From RH-AL1 sp965277735 (lineage in GTDB: Bacteria; Pseudomonadota; Alphaproteobacteria; Rhizobiales; Beijerinckiaceae), in NCBI GenBank assembly GCA_965277735.1, contig CBDIDO010000003.1, forward strand, positions 372,001 to 436,000: a DNA stretch of 64,000 bases, given 5' to 3'. The notes below the pieces were generated by a model. It did no database searches. It was given only the letters and a program-made list of their open reading frames with translations, and was not told where the DNA came from. Of this stretch, positions 1-8,671 are shown piece by piece; position 1 is the first letter of the stretch, and each line of letters starts with the position of its first letter. The position numbers and the translations under genes are program-made.

Positions 1-358
1 GCTCGGCGAGCCGGTCGATCCAGGCGATGCGGCCGCGATGCTGCGTGTGGTCGCGCGGCGGCAACTGGTCCGGCGCGTCGAGCGAGGCGAGGGTGACGTC
101 GACCTCGTCCAGGTTGTCGCGCGCGTAGGTGAGCGCCGTGCCGCAATCCCCGCAGAAGCCGCTGGTGGCGCCCGCGCTCGAGGCGAAGGTTTTCGGCGTG
201 CCGGTCCAGGCGAGCTCGGCGGGGCGGCAGGAGAACCAGCCGACGATCGGAGCGCCGGCCGCGCGCCGGCAATCGTCGCAATGGCAGAGCGTCGCGTTGA
301 ACGGCGTGCCACGGATCTCGTAGCGGATCCGCCCGCAAAAGCATCGGCCTTGGATCAT
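1..358 (-). CDS. GFA (glutathione-dependent formaldehyde-activating / CENP-V) family protein, C-terminus cut by window edge
   Basis: Reading down from an ATG at 358, the protein begins MIQGRCFCGRIRYEI and shows the zinc-binding cysteines of the GFA fold: CxC near residues 6-8, CHCDDC near residue 25 and a later CGDCG. Family members bind zinc; the founding member speeds S-hydroxymethylglutathione formation, but most homologues have no proven substrate. The start is supported by an excellent Shine-Dalgarno (AAAGGAGG) just upstream on the minus strand. About 119 residues are visible and the reading frame runs off the left edge, so the last part of the protein is missing. It stands alone on this strand; the next gene is on the opposite strand. 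Confidence 0.85.
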   Translation of the reverse strand, partial: MIQGRCFCGRIRYEIRGTPFNATLCHCDDCRRAAGAPIVGWFSCRPAELAWTGTPKTFASSAGATSGFCGDCGTALTYARDNLDEVDVTLASLDAPDQLPPRDHTQHRGRIAWIDRLAE

Positions 359-523
359 GGGTCCTCCTTTCGCGTGTCCTTTATTTGATCCGCCGCGCTC
401 GGCGCGCCCAAAGGCTTACGCCCACCGGCAGGCGACGATTGCCGCAACGATAGCCACGAACGCGCCATTAACGACATCCGAGCCCCGCGCTCGCCTCCTA
501 TCGGACCCGCGTTATCATCGTCC

Positions 524-1246
524 ATGGCCCCGGAGATTTTCCCCCGCTATTGCACGCCGCTCGGGCGGTTCGTCGACAAGATGATCCATCTCGCCGGCCT
601 GCTATTCGCCGTTGTCGGCGGCGTCGTGATGCTGACCTTCGCCTTCGCCAGCCAGGACGGTCGCGCGCTGGCGATCGCGGTCTACGCGTTCGGCTTCGTC
701 GCCATGCTGGCGGCCTCCATGGCGTACAGCTTCGCCGAGCCCGCGCGCCAATCGCTGTTGCGTCGGTTCGACCATGCCGGCATCTTCATGATGATCGCCG
801 GCTCCTACACGCCGTTCACCGCGCACGCGCTGCACGGCGCCTGGGCCTGGGGCATGACGACGACCGTATGGCTGGTCGCCGGCGCCGGCATCCTCTTCAA
901 GCTGTTCCTTCCCGACCTGCGCGAGAGCGTCTCAGTCGCCCTCTTCGTCGCGCTGGGCTGGATCGTCGTCATCGCCGCCGGCCCGTTCATCGAGGCGCTC
1001 TCGATGCCGGTGCTCGTGCTGCTGCTGCTCGGCGGCCTCGTCTATACCGTGGGCGTGATCTTCCACGTGAAGGAGCACTGGCGCTACGCCCGGCCGATCT
1101 GGCACGGCCACGTCCTCGTCGGCGCGGTGCTGCACTGGATCGCCGTGCTCGTCGGCATCGTCCTCGCGACCGCCGCGCCCGAGGTGGTCGCCTCGTCGCA
1201 TCCGGCGCCGACGGTCGAGGTGTCGGCAGGGGTGGGGTCGCGGTAG
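524..1246 (+). CDS. Hemolysin III (TrhA/PAQR) family membrane protein
   Basis: A 240-residue protein with about seven hydrophobic segments. The PAQR-type zinc motifs are visible: a serine/tyrosine stretch (MAYSF), then RRFDHAGIFMMIAGSYTPF in the middle, and PIWHGHVLVGAVLHW near the end, which supplies the two C-terminal histidines. The family is named after Bacillus cereus hemolysin III, but its members are widespread inner-membrane proteins, some tied to membrane-energetics homeostasis; haemolysis should not be assumed. A paralogue lies on the minus strand at 41469-42131. The C-terminal 20 residues (after VLATAAPE) are an extra hydrophilic tail that the paralogue lacks. Confidence 0.9.
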   Translation: MAPEIFPRYCTPLGRFVDKMIHLAGLLFAVVGGVVMLTFAFASQDGRALAIAVYAFGFVAMLAASMAYSFAEPARQSLLRRFDHAGIFMMIAGSYTPFTAHALHGAWAWGMTTTVWLVAGAGILFKLFLPDLRESVSVALFVALGWIVVIAAGPFIEALSMPVLVLLLLGGLVYTVGVIFHVKEHWRYARPIWHGHVLVGAVLHWIAVLVGIVLATAAPEVVASSHPAPTVEVSAGVGSR

Positions 1247-1513
1247 AGCCTTCGGGCCCGGCACGAAGACGGTGGTGCGCCCGGCTCCCGGTTTAGCGGA
1301 ACGCGACCATGAGAGGCTCCCCGGCGACGGCAACCCGCCTCGGCAGATCACAAGGTGGTGAGACCAGCGCCGAACGCGCCCGTGGCCGCGTGTGGCGCGC
1401 TCTCCGGTCGCATGGCGGATTGCCAAGGCTTCCGACTCGGCGCGCAGTCGCCACCGTCGCATTCGGGCAAAGACCCGAAGCGGCGTTCGATTGCCACCAT
1501 CGGGAGATTTCAC

Positions 1514-1723
1514 ATGGCAGAGCACCACGACCACCCAGCGGCGCACCATCACCAGACCGCCGCCGGTCACCACCATGCTGCCGCGCATCACCACCACCAG
1601 GCTCAGCACCATCACGCCAACGGTGAGCACGACCAGGCCAAGAAGCATTCCGCCGAGGCCAAGAAGCATGGCGACCTCGCGCACAAGCATACGACCGACG
1701 CGCACAGCCATTCCCACAAGTAG
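1514..1723 (+). CDS. Small histidine-rich protein
   Basis: A 69-residue protein of which 24 residues are histidine, mostly in HHH or HHHH clusters in the first half, followed by a Lys/His half (QAKKH, AEAKKH). It contains no cysteine, no hydrophobic segment and no signal peptide, so a cytosolic location is likely. The ATG at 1514 is preceded by GGGAGA at a suitable distance. Proteins of this composition in other bacteria (Hpn-like, or the His tails of nickel chaperones) bind Ni, Zn or Cu; that role is inferred from composition only. There is no metal enzyme next to it, although a urease locus lies 15 kb away. The gene follows 267 bases (1247-1513) in which I see nothing convincing. Confidence 0.7.
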   Translation: MAEHHDHPAAHHHQTAAGHHHAAAHHHHQAQHHHANGEHDQAKKHSAEAKKHGDLAHKHTTDAHSHSHK

Positions 1724-1942
1724 ACATGCACGAACCGGTCGGTGGCTAATCAGCCATCGACCAATCGACCGGTCTCCGGGCCTGTCGCCAAGGGCGGTGG
1801 CGGTTCGGCGTCGTGCGCGCGATGGTGGCCGAAGCGTTGTCTTCTGCGGGGCCGGGGCGAAAGGTGCGCGTATCGCCCCGGAAAGACGGCTTCATTGGAG
1901 CAAGGGCTCCCGCCCCCGTCGCCGACCCGCTATGCTCCCCGC

Positions 1943-4900
1943 ATGACCTCCGCCGCTCCCGAAGCCGAAGCCCAGATCGTCCGCCCCGTCGGCCCCGGCG
2001 ACCATGTCTTTCTCGTCGATGGCTCGTCCTTCGTGTTCCGCGCCTATTTCCAGTCGATCCGGCAGGACCCGAAGTACAATTATCGCTCAGACCGCCTGCC
2101 GACCGGCGCGGTGCGCCTCTTCTGCACCAAGCTCTTCCAGTTCGTGCGCGAGGGCGCGGCGGGCATCACGCCGACGCATCTGGCGATCATCTTCGACAAG
2201 TCGGAGGCCTCGTTCCGTCGCGAGATCTACCCCCAGTACAAAGCCAACCGCTCCGAGCCGCCGGACGACCTGATCCCGCAGTTCCCGCTGATGCGCGATT
2301 CGGTGCGCGCCTTCGGGCTGAAGCCGGTCGAGCAGGACCGCTACGAGGCGGACGATCTGATCGCCACCTACGCCGAGCAGGCGCGCGAGCGCGGCGCGGA
2401 TGTCCTCATCGTCTCCGCCGACAAGGATCTGATGCAGCTGATCCGTCCCGGCGTCGCGATGTACGACCCGGCCTCAGGCATCGCCGGCACGGCCGGCGCG
2501 CGCGAGGAGCGGCGCATCGGCGAGCAGGAGGTGTTCGACTACTTTGGCGTCGGCCCCGATCTCGTCGTCGACGTGCAGGCGCTGGCGGGCGATAGCACCG
2601 ACAACGTGCCGGGCGCCAAGGGCATCGGCGTGAAGACGGCGGCGCAGCTCATCAACGAGTTCGGCGATCTCGATACGCTGCTGGCCTGCGCCAAGGAGAT
2701 CAAGCAGCCGAAGAAGCGCGAGACGCTGACCGACCCGGAGAGCGTGAAGCTGATCCACCTCTCGCGCGAGCTGGTGCGCCTGAAGCGCGACGTCGCGGTC
2801 GAGGTGCCGCTCGACGATCTCGGCCTCGCCGTGCCGGACGGCAAGACGTTGGTCTCGTACTTCAAGGCACTCGAGTTCACGACGCTGAGCAAGCGCGCGG
2901 CGGAAAGTTTTGACGTCGACGCCAACGAGATCGAGCCCGATCCCGAATTCGCCGGGCAGGCCGGCTGGCGCAACCGGCGGGGCGGCAAGATCGCCGGCGA
3001 GGCCAAGCCCTTCGAGGGGCCGGCGCAGAATGCGCGCTACGGCGACCAGGCGCCGGTCGCCGCGATCGAGACCGGACCGGGCAAGCTTGCCGAGGCGCGC
3101 GCCAAGACGCTGCGCGAGACGCCGTTCGATCGCAAACGATACATCACGATCGCGTCGCTCGATGCGCTCGACATGGTGATCGAGGCGGCCGTCGAGGCCG
3201 GCGCGATCGCGATCGACACCGAGACCTCTGGGCTCAATCCGCTGACCGCCGACCTCGTCGGCCTGTCGCTCTGCGTCGGGCCGGGCGACGCGGTCTACGT
3301 GCCGCTACTGCATGTCGGCGAAGGCGAGGGCGATCTCTTCGGCGGCGCGGCGCGCGTCGAGGGCCAGCTCGAGACGGACGCCGTGCTCGCGAAGCTGAAG
3401 CCGCTGCTCGAAGACCCGAGCGTGCTGAAGATCGCGCACAACATGAAGTTCGACTGGCACGTGCTCAAGGCGCGCGGCGTCGAGCTGTCGCCGCTCGACG
3501 ACACGCTGCTCATCTCCTACGTGCTCGACGCCGGCCGCACCGACCACGGCATCGACGTGCTGTGCGAGAAGCTGTTCGGCCACAAGCCGATCCAGTTCGG
3601 CGAGGTGGCGGGCCAGGGCCGCACCTTCATCGGGTTTCCGCGGGTCACCATCGAACGCGCGACCGAATATGCCGCCGAGGACACCGACGTCACGCTGCGG
3701 CTGTGGCAGGCGCTGAAGCCGCGCCTGCCGGCGGAGCGGATGAACGCGGTCTACGAGACGCTCGAGCGGCCGATGACCACGGTGCTCGGCCGCATGGAGC
3801 GGCGCGGCATCGCCGTCGACAAGACGATCCTGCGCCGCCTCTCCGGCGAGTTCGCCAAGGAGGCCGAGCGGCTCGAGGGCGAGATCTACGAGATGGCCGG
3901 CACGAGCTTCAACATCGGCTCGCCGAAGCAGCTCGGCGACATCCTGTTCGGCCGCATGGGCGTGACCAGCGCGCGCAAGACCGCGACGGGCGCCTTGTCC
4001 ACCGCCGCCGGCGTGCTGGAGGATCTTGCCGACGAGGGCAATGCCTTCGCCGGCAAGGTGCTGGAATGGCGCCAGACGACCAAGCTGAAGAACAATTATT
4101 GCGACGCGTTGCCAGGCCACATGGACGACAAGGGCCGCGTCCACACCTCCTACCAGCTTGCGGCGACGACGACGGGTCGTTTGTCCTCCACCGAGCCGAA
4201 CCTGCAGAATATCCCCGTGCGCAACGAGGCGGGGCGCAAGATCCGCACCGCTTTCGTGGCGACGCCGGGGCACCTCCTGATGTCGGCCGACTATTCGCAG
4301 ATCGAGCTGCGGCTGCTCGCGCATATCGCCGACATCCCGCAGCTGAAGGAGGCCTTCGCGCGCGGCGACGACATCCATGCGATGACGGCATCGGAAATGT
4401 TCGCGGTGCCGATGGAGAGCATGACGAGCGAGATCCGCCGTCGCGCCAAGGCGATCAATTTCGGCATCATCTACGGCATCTCGGCCTTCGGCCTCGCCAA
4501 CCAGCTCGGCATCGATCGCTCAGAGGCCGGCGCCTACATCAAGCGCTATTTCGAGCGCTTCCCCGGCATCCGCGCCTACATGGACGCCACCAAGGCGACG
4601 TGCCGCACGAAGGGCTATGTCGAGACGCTGTTCGGCCGGCGCTGCCACTATCCGCGCATCACAGCCTCGAACCCGTCCGAGCGCGCCTTCAACGAGCGCG
4701 CGGCGATCAACGCGCCGATCCAGGGCACCGCCGCCGACATCATCCGCCGCGCGATGATCCGCATGGATTCAGCGCTGGAGCGCGCCGGGCTGAAGGCGCA
4801 GATGCTGCTGCAGGTGCACGACGAGCTCGTCTTCGAGGTGCCCGAGGCCGAGGTCGAGGCGACGATCGCGGTGGTGCGCGGCGTGATGATCGAGGCGCCG

Positions 4901-4975
4901 CACCCCGCCGTGCAGCTCTCCGTGCCGCTGCAGGTCGACGCCAAGGCCGCGAGCAATTGGGACGAGGCGCACTGA
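1943..4975 (+). CDS. polA: DNA polymerase I
   Basis: A 1010-residue family A polymerase, used for Okazaki-fragment processing and repair. Domains in order: 5'-3' exonuclease (about 20-330, with FLVDGSSFVFRAY and the acidic YEADDL), a linker, a complete proofreading 3'-5' exonuclease (Exo I DTE at 425-427, Exo II HNMKFD, Exo III YAAEDTD) and the polymerase (motif A with D783 in DYSQIE, motif B around K836 in RRAKAINFGIIYG, motif C HDE at about 959-961). The open frame extends upstream to 1742, but those 67 residues do not resemble the family; the ATG at 1943 gives the usual N-terminus. It is longer than E. coli PolI (928 residues), mostly by an insert near residues 325-395. It appears monocistronic. 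Confidence 0.97.
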   Translation: MTSAAPEAEAQIVRPVGPGDHVFLVDGSSFVFRAYFQSIRQDPKYNYRSDRLPTGAVRLFCTKLFQFVREGAAGITPTHLAIIFDKSEASFRREIYPQYKANRSEPPDDLIPQFPLMRDSVRAFGLKPVEQDRYEADDLIATYAEQARERGADVLIVSADKDLMQLIRPGVAMYDPASGIAGTAGAREERRIGEQEVFDYFGVGPDLVVDVQALAGDSTDNVPGAKGIGVKTAAQLINEFGDLDTLLACAKEIKQPKKRETLTDPESVKLIHLSRELVRLKRDVAVEVPLDDLGLAVPDGKTLVSYFKALEFTTLSKRAAESFDVDANEIEPDPEFAGQAGWRNRRGGKIAGEAKPFEGPAQNARYGDQAPVAAIETGPGKLAEARAKTLRETPFDRKRYITIASLDALDMVIEAAVEAGAIAIDTETSGLNPLTADLVGLSLCVGPGDAVYVPLLHVGEGEGDLFGGAARVEGQLETDAVLAKLKPLLEDPSVLKIAHNMKFDWHVLKARGVELSPLDDTLLISYVLDAGRTDHGIDVLCEKLFGHKPIQFGEVAGQGRTFIGFPRVTIERATEYAAEDTDVTLRLWQALKPRLPAERMNAVYETLERPMTTVLGRMERRGIAVDKTILRRLSGEFAKEAERLEGEIYEMAGTSFNIGSPKQLGDILFGRMGVTSARKTATGALSTAAGVLEDLADEGNAFAGKVLEWRQTTKLKNNYCDALPGHMDDKGRVHTSYQLAATTTGRLSSTEPNLQNIPVRNEAGRKIRTAFVATPGHLLMSADYSQIELRLLAHIADIPQLKEAFARGDDIHAMTASEMFAVPMESMTSEIRRRAKAINFGIIYGISAFGLANQLGIDRSEAGAYIKRYFERFPGIRAYMDATKATCRTKGYVETLFGRRCHYPRITASNPSERAFNERAAINAPIQGTAADIIRRAMIRMDSALERAGLKAQMLLQVHDELVFEVPEAEVEATIAVVRGVMIEAPHPAVQLSVPLQVDAKAASNWDEAH

Positions 4976-5074
4976 GCCGCCATTCCGGAGTTTTTGCTGC
5001 GCCGCCGCGGATGAGCGCCGGGTTGAAGCCCACGCTCGGCCGGCGCAGAATGGCGGGCGACCGAGGAGGACACG

Positions 5075-5328
5075 ATGTCCGACACCGAGACAGTGACGAT
5101 CGCCAGGCCGCGCCAGATGGCCGAGGATCTGCGCCAGGCCGTCGATGCCGGCGAGTTCGCCTCGCGCGACGAGGCCGTGCAGGAGGCCGTCCGCGAGTGG
5201 CAGGAGCGCCGTGGCGCGTTGGACTACACGACGGACGAGAAAGGCTCGCCAGCGGTCCGAGCCCGTTTGCCACCCTCGAGGACGTGAAGGCGGAGGCGCG
5301 ACGGAGGTTGAAGGCTAGGCTCGCGTGA
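5075..5328 (+). pseudogene. ParD-like (CopG/ribbon-helix-helix) antitoxin, frameshifted
   Basis: An ATG at 5075 behind GAGGAGG opens a frame whose first 48 residues look like a ParD antitoxin: a short beta strand (ETVTIARP), then EDLRQAVDAGEFASRDEAVQEAVREW. After LDYTTDE the frame leaves the family and stops at 5287. The expected continuation is found in another frame: SGPSPFATLEDVKAEARRR, ending at 5328. Intact relatives usually have several more residues between these pieces, so a small deletion that also shifted the frame is the likeliest event. The remnant of a ParE toxin follows directly. Family assignment is by recognition of the sequence style, without a search. Confidence 0.6.
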
Positions 5329-5330
5329 GG

Positions 5331-5411
5331 CGAGATGCCGACAATCGTGCCGCTATCGACATCGTGCGCGTTCTGCACGGTCGCCGCCGCACGGATGCGG
5401 ACGTGTTCTGA
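5331..5411 (+). pseudogene. C-terminal remnant of a ParE-type toxin
   Basis: Three bases after the broken antitoxin, a short open stretch reads as the last 26 codons of a ParE/RelE-superfamily toxin: IDIVRVLHGRRR followed by DADVF and a TGA at 5409-5411. The pattern 'I-I/V-R-V-L-H' close to the C-terminus is typical of ParE. The preceding about 70 codons of a normal ParE are absent, and there is no start codon, so nothing functional can be made. Position and order (antitoxin first, toxin second) match a parDE operon. Confidence 0.5.
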
Positions 5412-5504
5412 ACGTCGGCTGTGCGCCCCGGAATGACGGGCGCCTTTCTCGGGCCATCCTCACCGGGCATCTCCCGCGTCGACCCCCGCTGGAGGTGCCC
5501 CACG

Positions 5505-6257
5505 ATGCCCAAGCTTCCCCTCGTTCTCGCGCTGGCCCTCGTCGTCGCAGCCGCCGGCGTCGCTCGCGCTCAGGACGACGAGGACACGCCCTCGCTCGAC
5601 GACACGCCGCGCATCACCGTCGCCGGTAGCGCGACGACCGAGGTGGCACCCGATCTCGCGACGATCACGCTCGGCGTGACCAACCACAAGCCGACCGCCA
5701 AGGCCGCGGCCGATGCCACTGCGACGGCCGCGCAGGCGATCGTCGACGAGGCCAAGGCGGAGGGCGTCAAGCCGGCCGATATCGCGACGCAGACGCTCAC
5801 GCTCGCGCAGACCTTCGAGGACCAGCAGGACGCGCACGGCCATTTCATCGGCCGCAAGGCGACGGGGTTCGACGCATCGAACACGGTCGCGATCCGCATC
5901 CGCGACCTCGCCAAGGCCGGCACGCTCGCGCAGGCGCTGATCGACAAGGGCGCCAACACGTTCGACGGCATCGCCTTCTCGATCGAGCATCCGCAGCCGA
6001 TCCTCGACAAGCTCGCTGGCGAGGCTGTCGCCAATGCAAAGCGGCAGGCCGAGATCATGGCGCAGGCGGCCGGCGTGAAGCTCGGCCACGTGCTCGTCAT
6101 CGAGCGCGCGGGGGCGGCGCCGCCGTTCCGCGCCCGCGCCTATGCCGCGCCGATGGCCATGGCGCGCGTCGCGGCGCCCGCGTCGATGCCGGTCGAGGCG
6201 GGCAGCCAGGCGCTGTCGGCCGAGGTCTCGGTGTCCTGGGCGATCGACCAGCCGTAG
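5505..6257 (+). CDS. SIMPL domain-containing (DUF541/BP26-like) periplasmic protein
   Basis: A 250-residue protein starting MPKLPLVLALALVVAAAGVA with a clear Sec signal peptide cleaved near ARAQ-DD. The mature part begins with the family hallmark PRITVAGSATTEVAPDLATI and continues with the SIMPL fold to the C-terminus. Relatives include Brucella BP26/OMP28, an immunogenic periplasmic oligomer; the molecular role is not settled. The ATG at 5505 is chosen over an in-frame upstream ATG at 5421 because GGAGGT sits 8 bases before it and the signal peptide starts there. It is not in an obvious operon; the next genes are convergent. Confidence 0.88.
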   Translation: MPKLPLVLALALVVAAAGVARAQDDEDTPSLDDTPRITVAGSATTEVAPDLATITLGVTNHKPTAKAAADATATAAQAIVDEAKAEGVKPADIATQTLTLAQTFEDQQDAHGHFIGRKATGFDASNTVAIRIRDLAKAGTLAQALIDKGANTFDGIAFSIEHPQPILDKLAGEAVANAKRQAEIMAQAAGVKLGHVLVIERAGAAPPFRARAYAAPMAMARVAAPASMPVEAGSQALSAEVSVSWAIDQP

Positions 6258-6275
6258 TCTTATCGAGGATGCGCG

Positions 6276-6983
6276 TCAGAAGCAGGCGACGCCGCTCTGG
6301 CCGGTGCCCGTGGTGATCGGCGTCGCCAGCGTGATCGTGCCGGAGGGCGCGCGCGGCACCATGTAGGTCGTCCGCCGCATGCCGGGCTTGAACCAGTCGG
6401 ACGGGTTGCCGAGCGGGGCCGGCAGCGTCGGGAAGAACGGCGTGTAGGTCGAGGCGACGTCGGCGACGATGAGATACGAGGTCGAGCCGGCCGTGTAGCC
6501 GAAGCCGCCGGCGCTGTTGGCGAGGATGATCGAGCGCGGCACATTGGCCGCGGTGCCATAGGTGCCGTCCGCGACCTGCGTGAGCGGCGTCTTGCAGGCG
6601 CGCAGCGTGCCGTTCTGCGTGAACGACCAGCGCACCAGCGCCTGGCAGCAGGTCCCGTCGGCGTTCGCCTTGATGTCGACCGCCGAGACGGTGAGGTTCA
6701 GCGCGCTCGTGGGGAAGGGCGACATCACGGCCGAGGCGGCGCCGAAGATCAGCGACACCGTGCTCGAGGTGACCGGCGTCGTCGTCGACTGCTGCGAGAC
6801 GAGATCGGAGATCGTGCGCGAGAGCAGGTCGAGCCGGCGCCCCAGCAGGACTGCCCGCGTCATATCGACCGCGCCGACGTAGAGGAGCAGGATCAGGGGC
6901 AGGATGAGCGCGAACTCGACCGCCGCGACACCGCGCCGGTCGGCGAGCGCGCCGCGCCACCTCCTTGCGACACGCCTCAGCAT
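6276..6983 (-). CDS. TadE/TadG-like pilus assembly protein
   Basis: A 235-residue protein with the TadE signature: basic N-terminus (MLRRVARRWRGALADRRG), then VAAVEFALILPLILLLYVGAVDM, the glutamate-containing pre-pilin-like hydrophobic helix, and a Ser/Thr/Gly-rich extracytoplasmic remainder. TadE-like pseudopilins are accessory parts of the tight-adherence (Flp) pilus or of related Tad secretion machines. Its ATG overlaps the stop of the upstream TadE-like gene by seven bases (ATGCTGA), so the two are translationally coupled. No tadA, tadB, tadC, cpaB or flp pilin gene is present nearby; this is an isolated pair. CDS ends with two cysteines (CC at about residue 115, C near the end) that might form disulfides. 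Confidence 0.8.
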   Translation of the reverse strand: MLRRVARRWRGALADRRGVAAVEFALILPLILLLYVGAVDMTRAVLLGRRLDLLSRTISDLVSQQSTTTPVTSSTVSLIFGAASAVMSPFPTSALNLTVSAVDIKANADGTCCQALVRWSFTQNGTLRACKTPLTQVADGTYGTAANVPRSIILANSAGGFGYTAGSTSYLIVADVASTYTPFFPTLPAPLGNPSDWFKPGMRRTTYMVPRAPSGTITLATPITTGTGQSGVACF

Positions 6984-7621
6984 CCGGCGGGCGGCGTGTA
7001 GGTGCCGTTGCCATAGGGCTCGGCCTGGAACACCGCGGTCGCGAGCAGCAGGTGCGAATAGCCCGTCGTGCCCGGCACGCCGGCGACGAGCCCCGTGATC
7101 ACCATTCCGATCGTGCCGGTCGTCGCGCCGGCGATCGTCGGCAGGTACACCGGCATCGGATAGGCGACGCGCACGACGGTGATCGCGCCGGCATTGCCGG
7201 GGCAGAACAGCCGCGTCGCGCTGGCGCTGTAGAAATCGTTGGCGACGTCGAGCGTCGTGAAGACGGAATACGCGGCGGGGACCGGAAACGAGCGCACGTC
7301 GATGATGAGCTTCGAGCAGTCGATGAAGCTCGGCAGAATGCGCGTCCCGGTGGCCGGGCAGATGTAGGTCGTGCGGAACTGGTCGGCCGAGGTGATCGCC
7401 TGCGTCTGCGCGGTGCCGGTCAGCAGGTTGCGCGCGGCGTCCGACACGGCCGTCTGCAGCCCCTCGCTGGTCCACACCACGAAGCCGGTCTCGAAGATCG
7501 ACAGCAGCAGCCCGAGGAACGGCACGATGACGAGCCCGAACTCGACCGCGCTCGCCGCGCGCGTCTCCTGCGCAAAGCGACGAACGACGCTGGTCTGCTT
7601 GACGTTACGTAATCTTTTCAT
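6977..7621 (-). CDS. TadE/TadG-like pilus assembly protein
   Basis: A 214-residue protein, the first gene of a two-gene operon with the gene at 6276-6983. It begins MKRLRNVKQTSVVRRFAQE and has the TadE core AASAVEFGLVIVPFLGLLLSI followed by a Thr/Ala-rich exported region containing four cysteines (ICPA, DCSK, LFCPG, PAGC). The hydrophobic helix with its conserved glutamate marks it as a pseudopilin-like protein. The two proteins are similar in length and layout but not near-identical, so they probably form a heteromeric accessory pair. Upstream (7622-7719) is AT-rich for this genome and is a sensible promoter region. Confidence 0.82.
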   Translation of the reverse strand: MKRLRNVKQTSVVRRFAQETRAASAVEFGLVIVPFLGLLLSIFETGFVVWTSEGLQTAVSDAARNLLTGTAQTQAITSADQFRTTYICPATGTRILPSFIDCSKLIIDVRSFPVPAAYSVFTTLDVANDFYSASATRLFCPGNAGAITVVRVAYPMPVYLPTIAGATTGTIGMVITGLVAGVPGTTGYSHLLLATAVFQAEPYGNGTYTPPAGC

Positions 7622-7719
7622 GGCATCTGCTGTCGAAAGATGCCGATTATTTACAATATGAAATATTGCCTGGCGGTTACGAAGGCCGGGAAAATGGAAG
7701 ACAGCGGTCCTTCCGTATT

Positions 7720-7755
7720 GTCATTCCGGGTTCGGCTTCGCCGCCCCGAAATGAC
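7720..7755. repeat. Palindromic intergenic repeat, GTCATTCCGGG type
   Basis: GTCATTCCGGG is answered 14 bases later by CCCCGAAATGAC, making an imperfect inverted repeat of 11 bases per arm between two minus-strand genes. The same arm sequence occurs at 36464-36523 and 40048-40152 and as a half copy near 5417-5430, which marks it as a dispersed REP-like element. Confidence 0.65.
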
Positions 7756-7760
7756 GGGGG

Positions 7761-8636
7761 CTAGGCCCGCTCGCGGTAGAACACGTAGTCGGCGGCATCC
7801 TGCGCCGGCACGGGGAGGATCTTGGCCCAGTTTGCGGCGCCGACGACGTCGCGCAGGTCGTTCAGCGCCATGACGAAGCCGATGCTGACCTTCTGCACCA
7901 GCGCCTTCTTGTCGATGTTGCCGCGTTCGTAGGCGTGCACCAGCGCCGTCCGTTTGTAGTAGAATGACAGGTAGACGTCGTCGATGTCCGGCGAGATCAT
8001 CGCGTATTGCGCGCCGAGCACCGGCTTGATGAACCGCTCGTTGTTGGCGCGCACGAGATCCCATTCGTCCTTCAGGCCGCCGCCGAGCGCCTTCACGGCG
8101 GTGTCGACCTGCTCCTCGCTGACACGGCCGGGATGCTCGCGGTTCACCGCCAGCGCGGCATCCTTAACCCGCGTGACGAAGGCGTCGAGCTTGAGGCCGT
8201 AGATGCCGCAGAGCAGCGTCGCGATCTCGTTGCCGGGCGAGTTCTTCACCGTCAGGCCGGCCGGCAGCAGGATTCGGTTCGAGGTCTGGTCGCAGACTCC
8301 CGTCACGCCGAAGTCGATGCCGGCATAGCCTTCGGGCCCGGCGATCGCCTTGGCCCAGAGCAGGTCGCCCGGACCCGACGCCACCGCCGTCGCGACGGAC
8401 GGATCCTCGGCATAGGTGCGGCCGAAGCAGCCCCATTGCTCGCCCGTCGAGGCCGCGACGCAGGTGTGGTCGAGCGGCCAATTGTGCAGCTGCTTGATCG
8501 GGTGCCATTGCGTCGGCAGCGCGTAGCCCGTGAGGGTCACGTCGGTCGGCTTGCCCGCGGCCACGGCGCCTGTCGGCGCTAGGGCCGCGAGCGCGACGCC
8601 TGTCGCGCCGCCCGCAAACTGTCGTCTCGTGATCAT
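7761..8636 (-). CDS. Tat-exported protein of unknown function
   Basis: A 291-residue protein. The ATG at 8636 starts MITRRQFAGGATGVALAALA, a twin-arginine signal peptide (TRRQF followed by a weakly hydrophobic stretch) with cleavage likely at AVAAG. The longer open frame up to 8696 would bury this signal, so it was rejected. The mature part has a short N-terminal segment with HPIKQLHNWPLDHTC and three cysteines (DHTC, WGCF, VCDQ, and LLCG further on), then a mainly helical second half (FVTRVKDAALAV, DTAVKALGGG, YYKRTALVHAYERG). I do not recognise the family. Tat export suggests a cofactor or folded metal centre, but no known binding motif is visible. Confidence 0.7.
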   Translation of the reverse strand: MITRRQFAGGATGVALAALAPTGAVAAGKPTDVTLTGYALPTQWHPIKQLHNWPLDHTCVAASTGEQWGCFGRTYAEDPSVATAVASGPGDLLWAKAIAGPEGYAGIDFGVTGVCDQTSNRILLPAGLTVKNSPGNEIATLLCGIYGLKLDAFVTRVKDAALAVNREHPGRVSEEQVDTAVKALGGGLKDEWDLVRANNERFIKPVLGAQYAMISPDIDDVYLSFYYKRTALVHAYERGNIDKKALVQKVSIGFVMALNDLRDVVGAANWAKILPVPAQDAADYVFYRERA

Positions 8637-8671
8637 CGCCCGCCCCGGCCATCTCGTCTGGCTCGATATAA

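Noticed and set aside
1247..1513. Possible riboswitch ahead of the histidine-rich gene
   Set aside because: Several GC hairpins can be drawn but no conserved riboswitch core could be recognised.
6276..7621. Full Tad pilus locus
   Set aside because: Only two TadE-like genes are present; no ATPase, secretin, prepilin peptidase or Flp pilin nearby.
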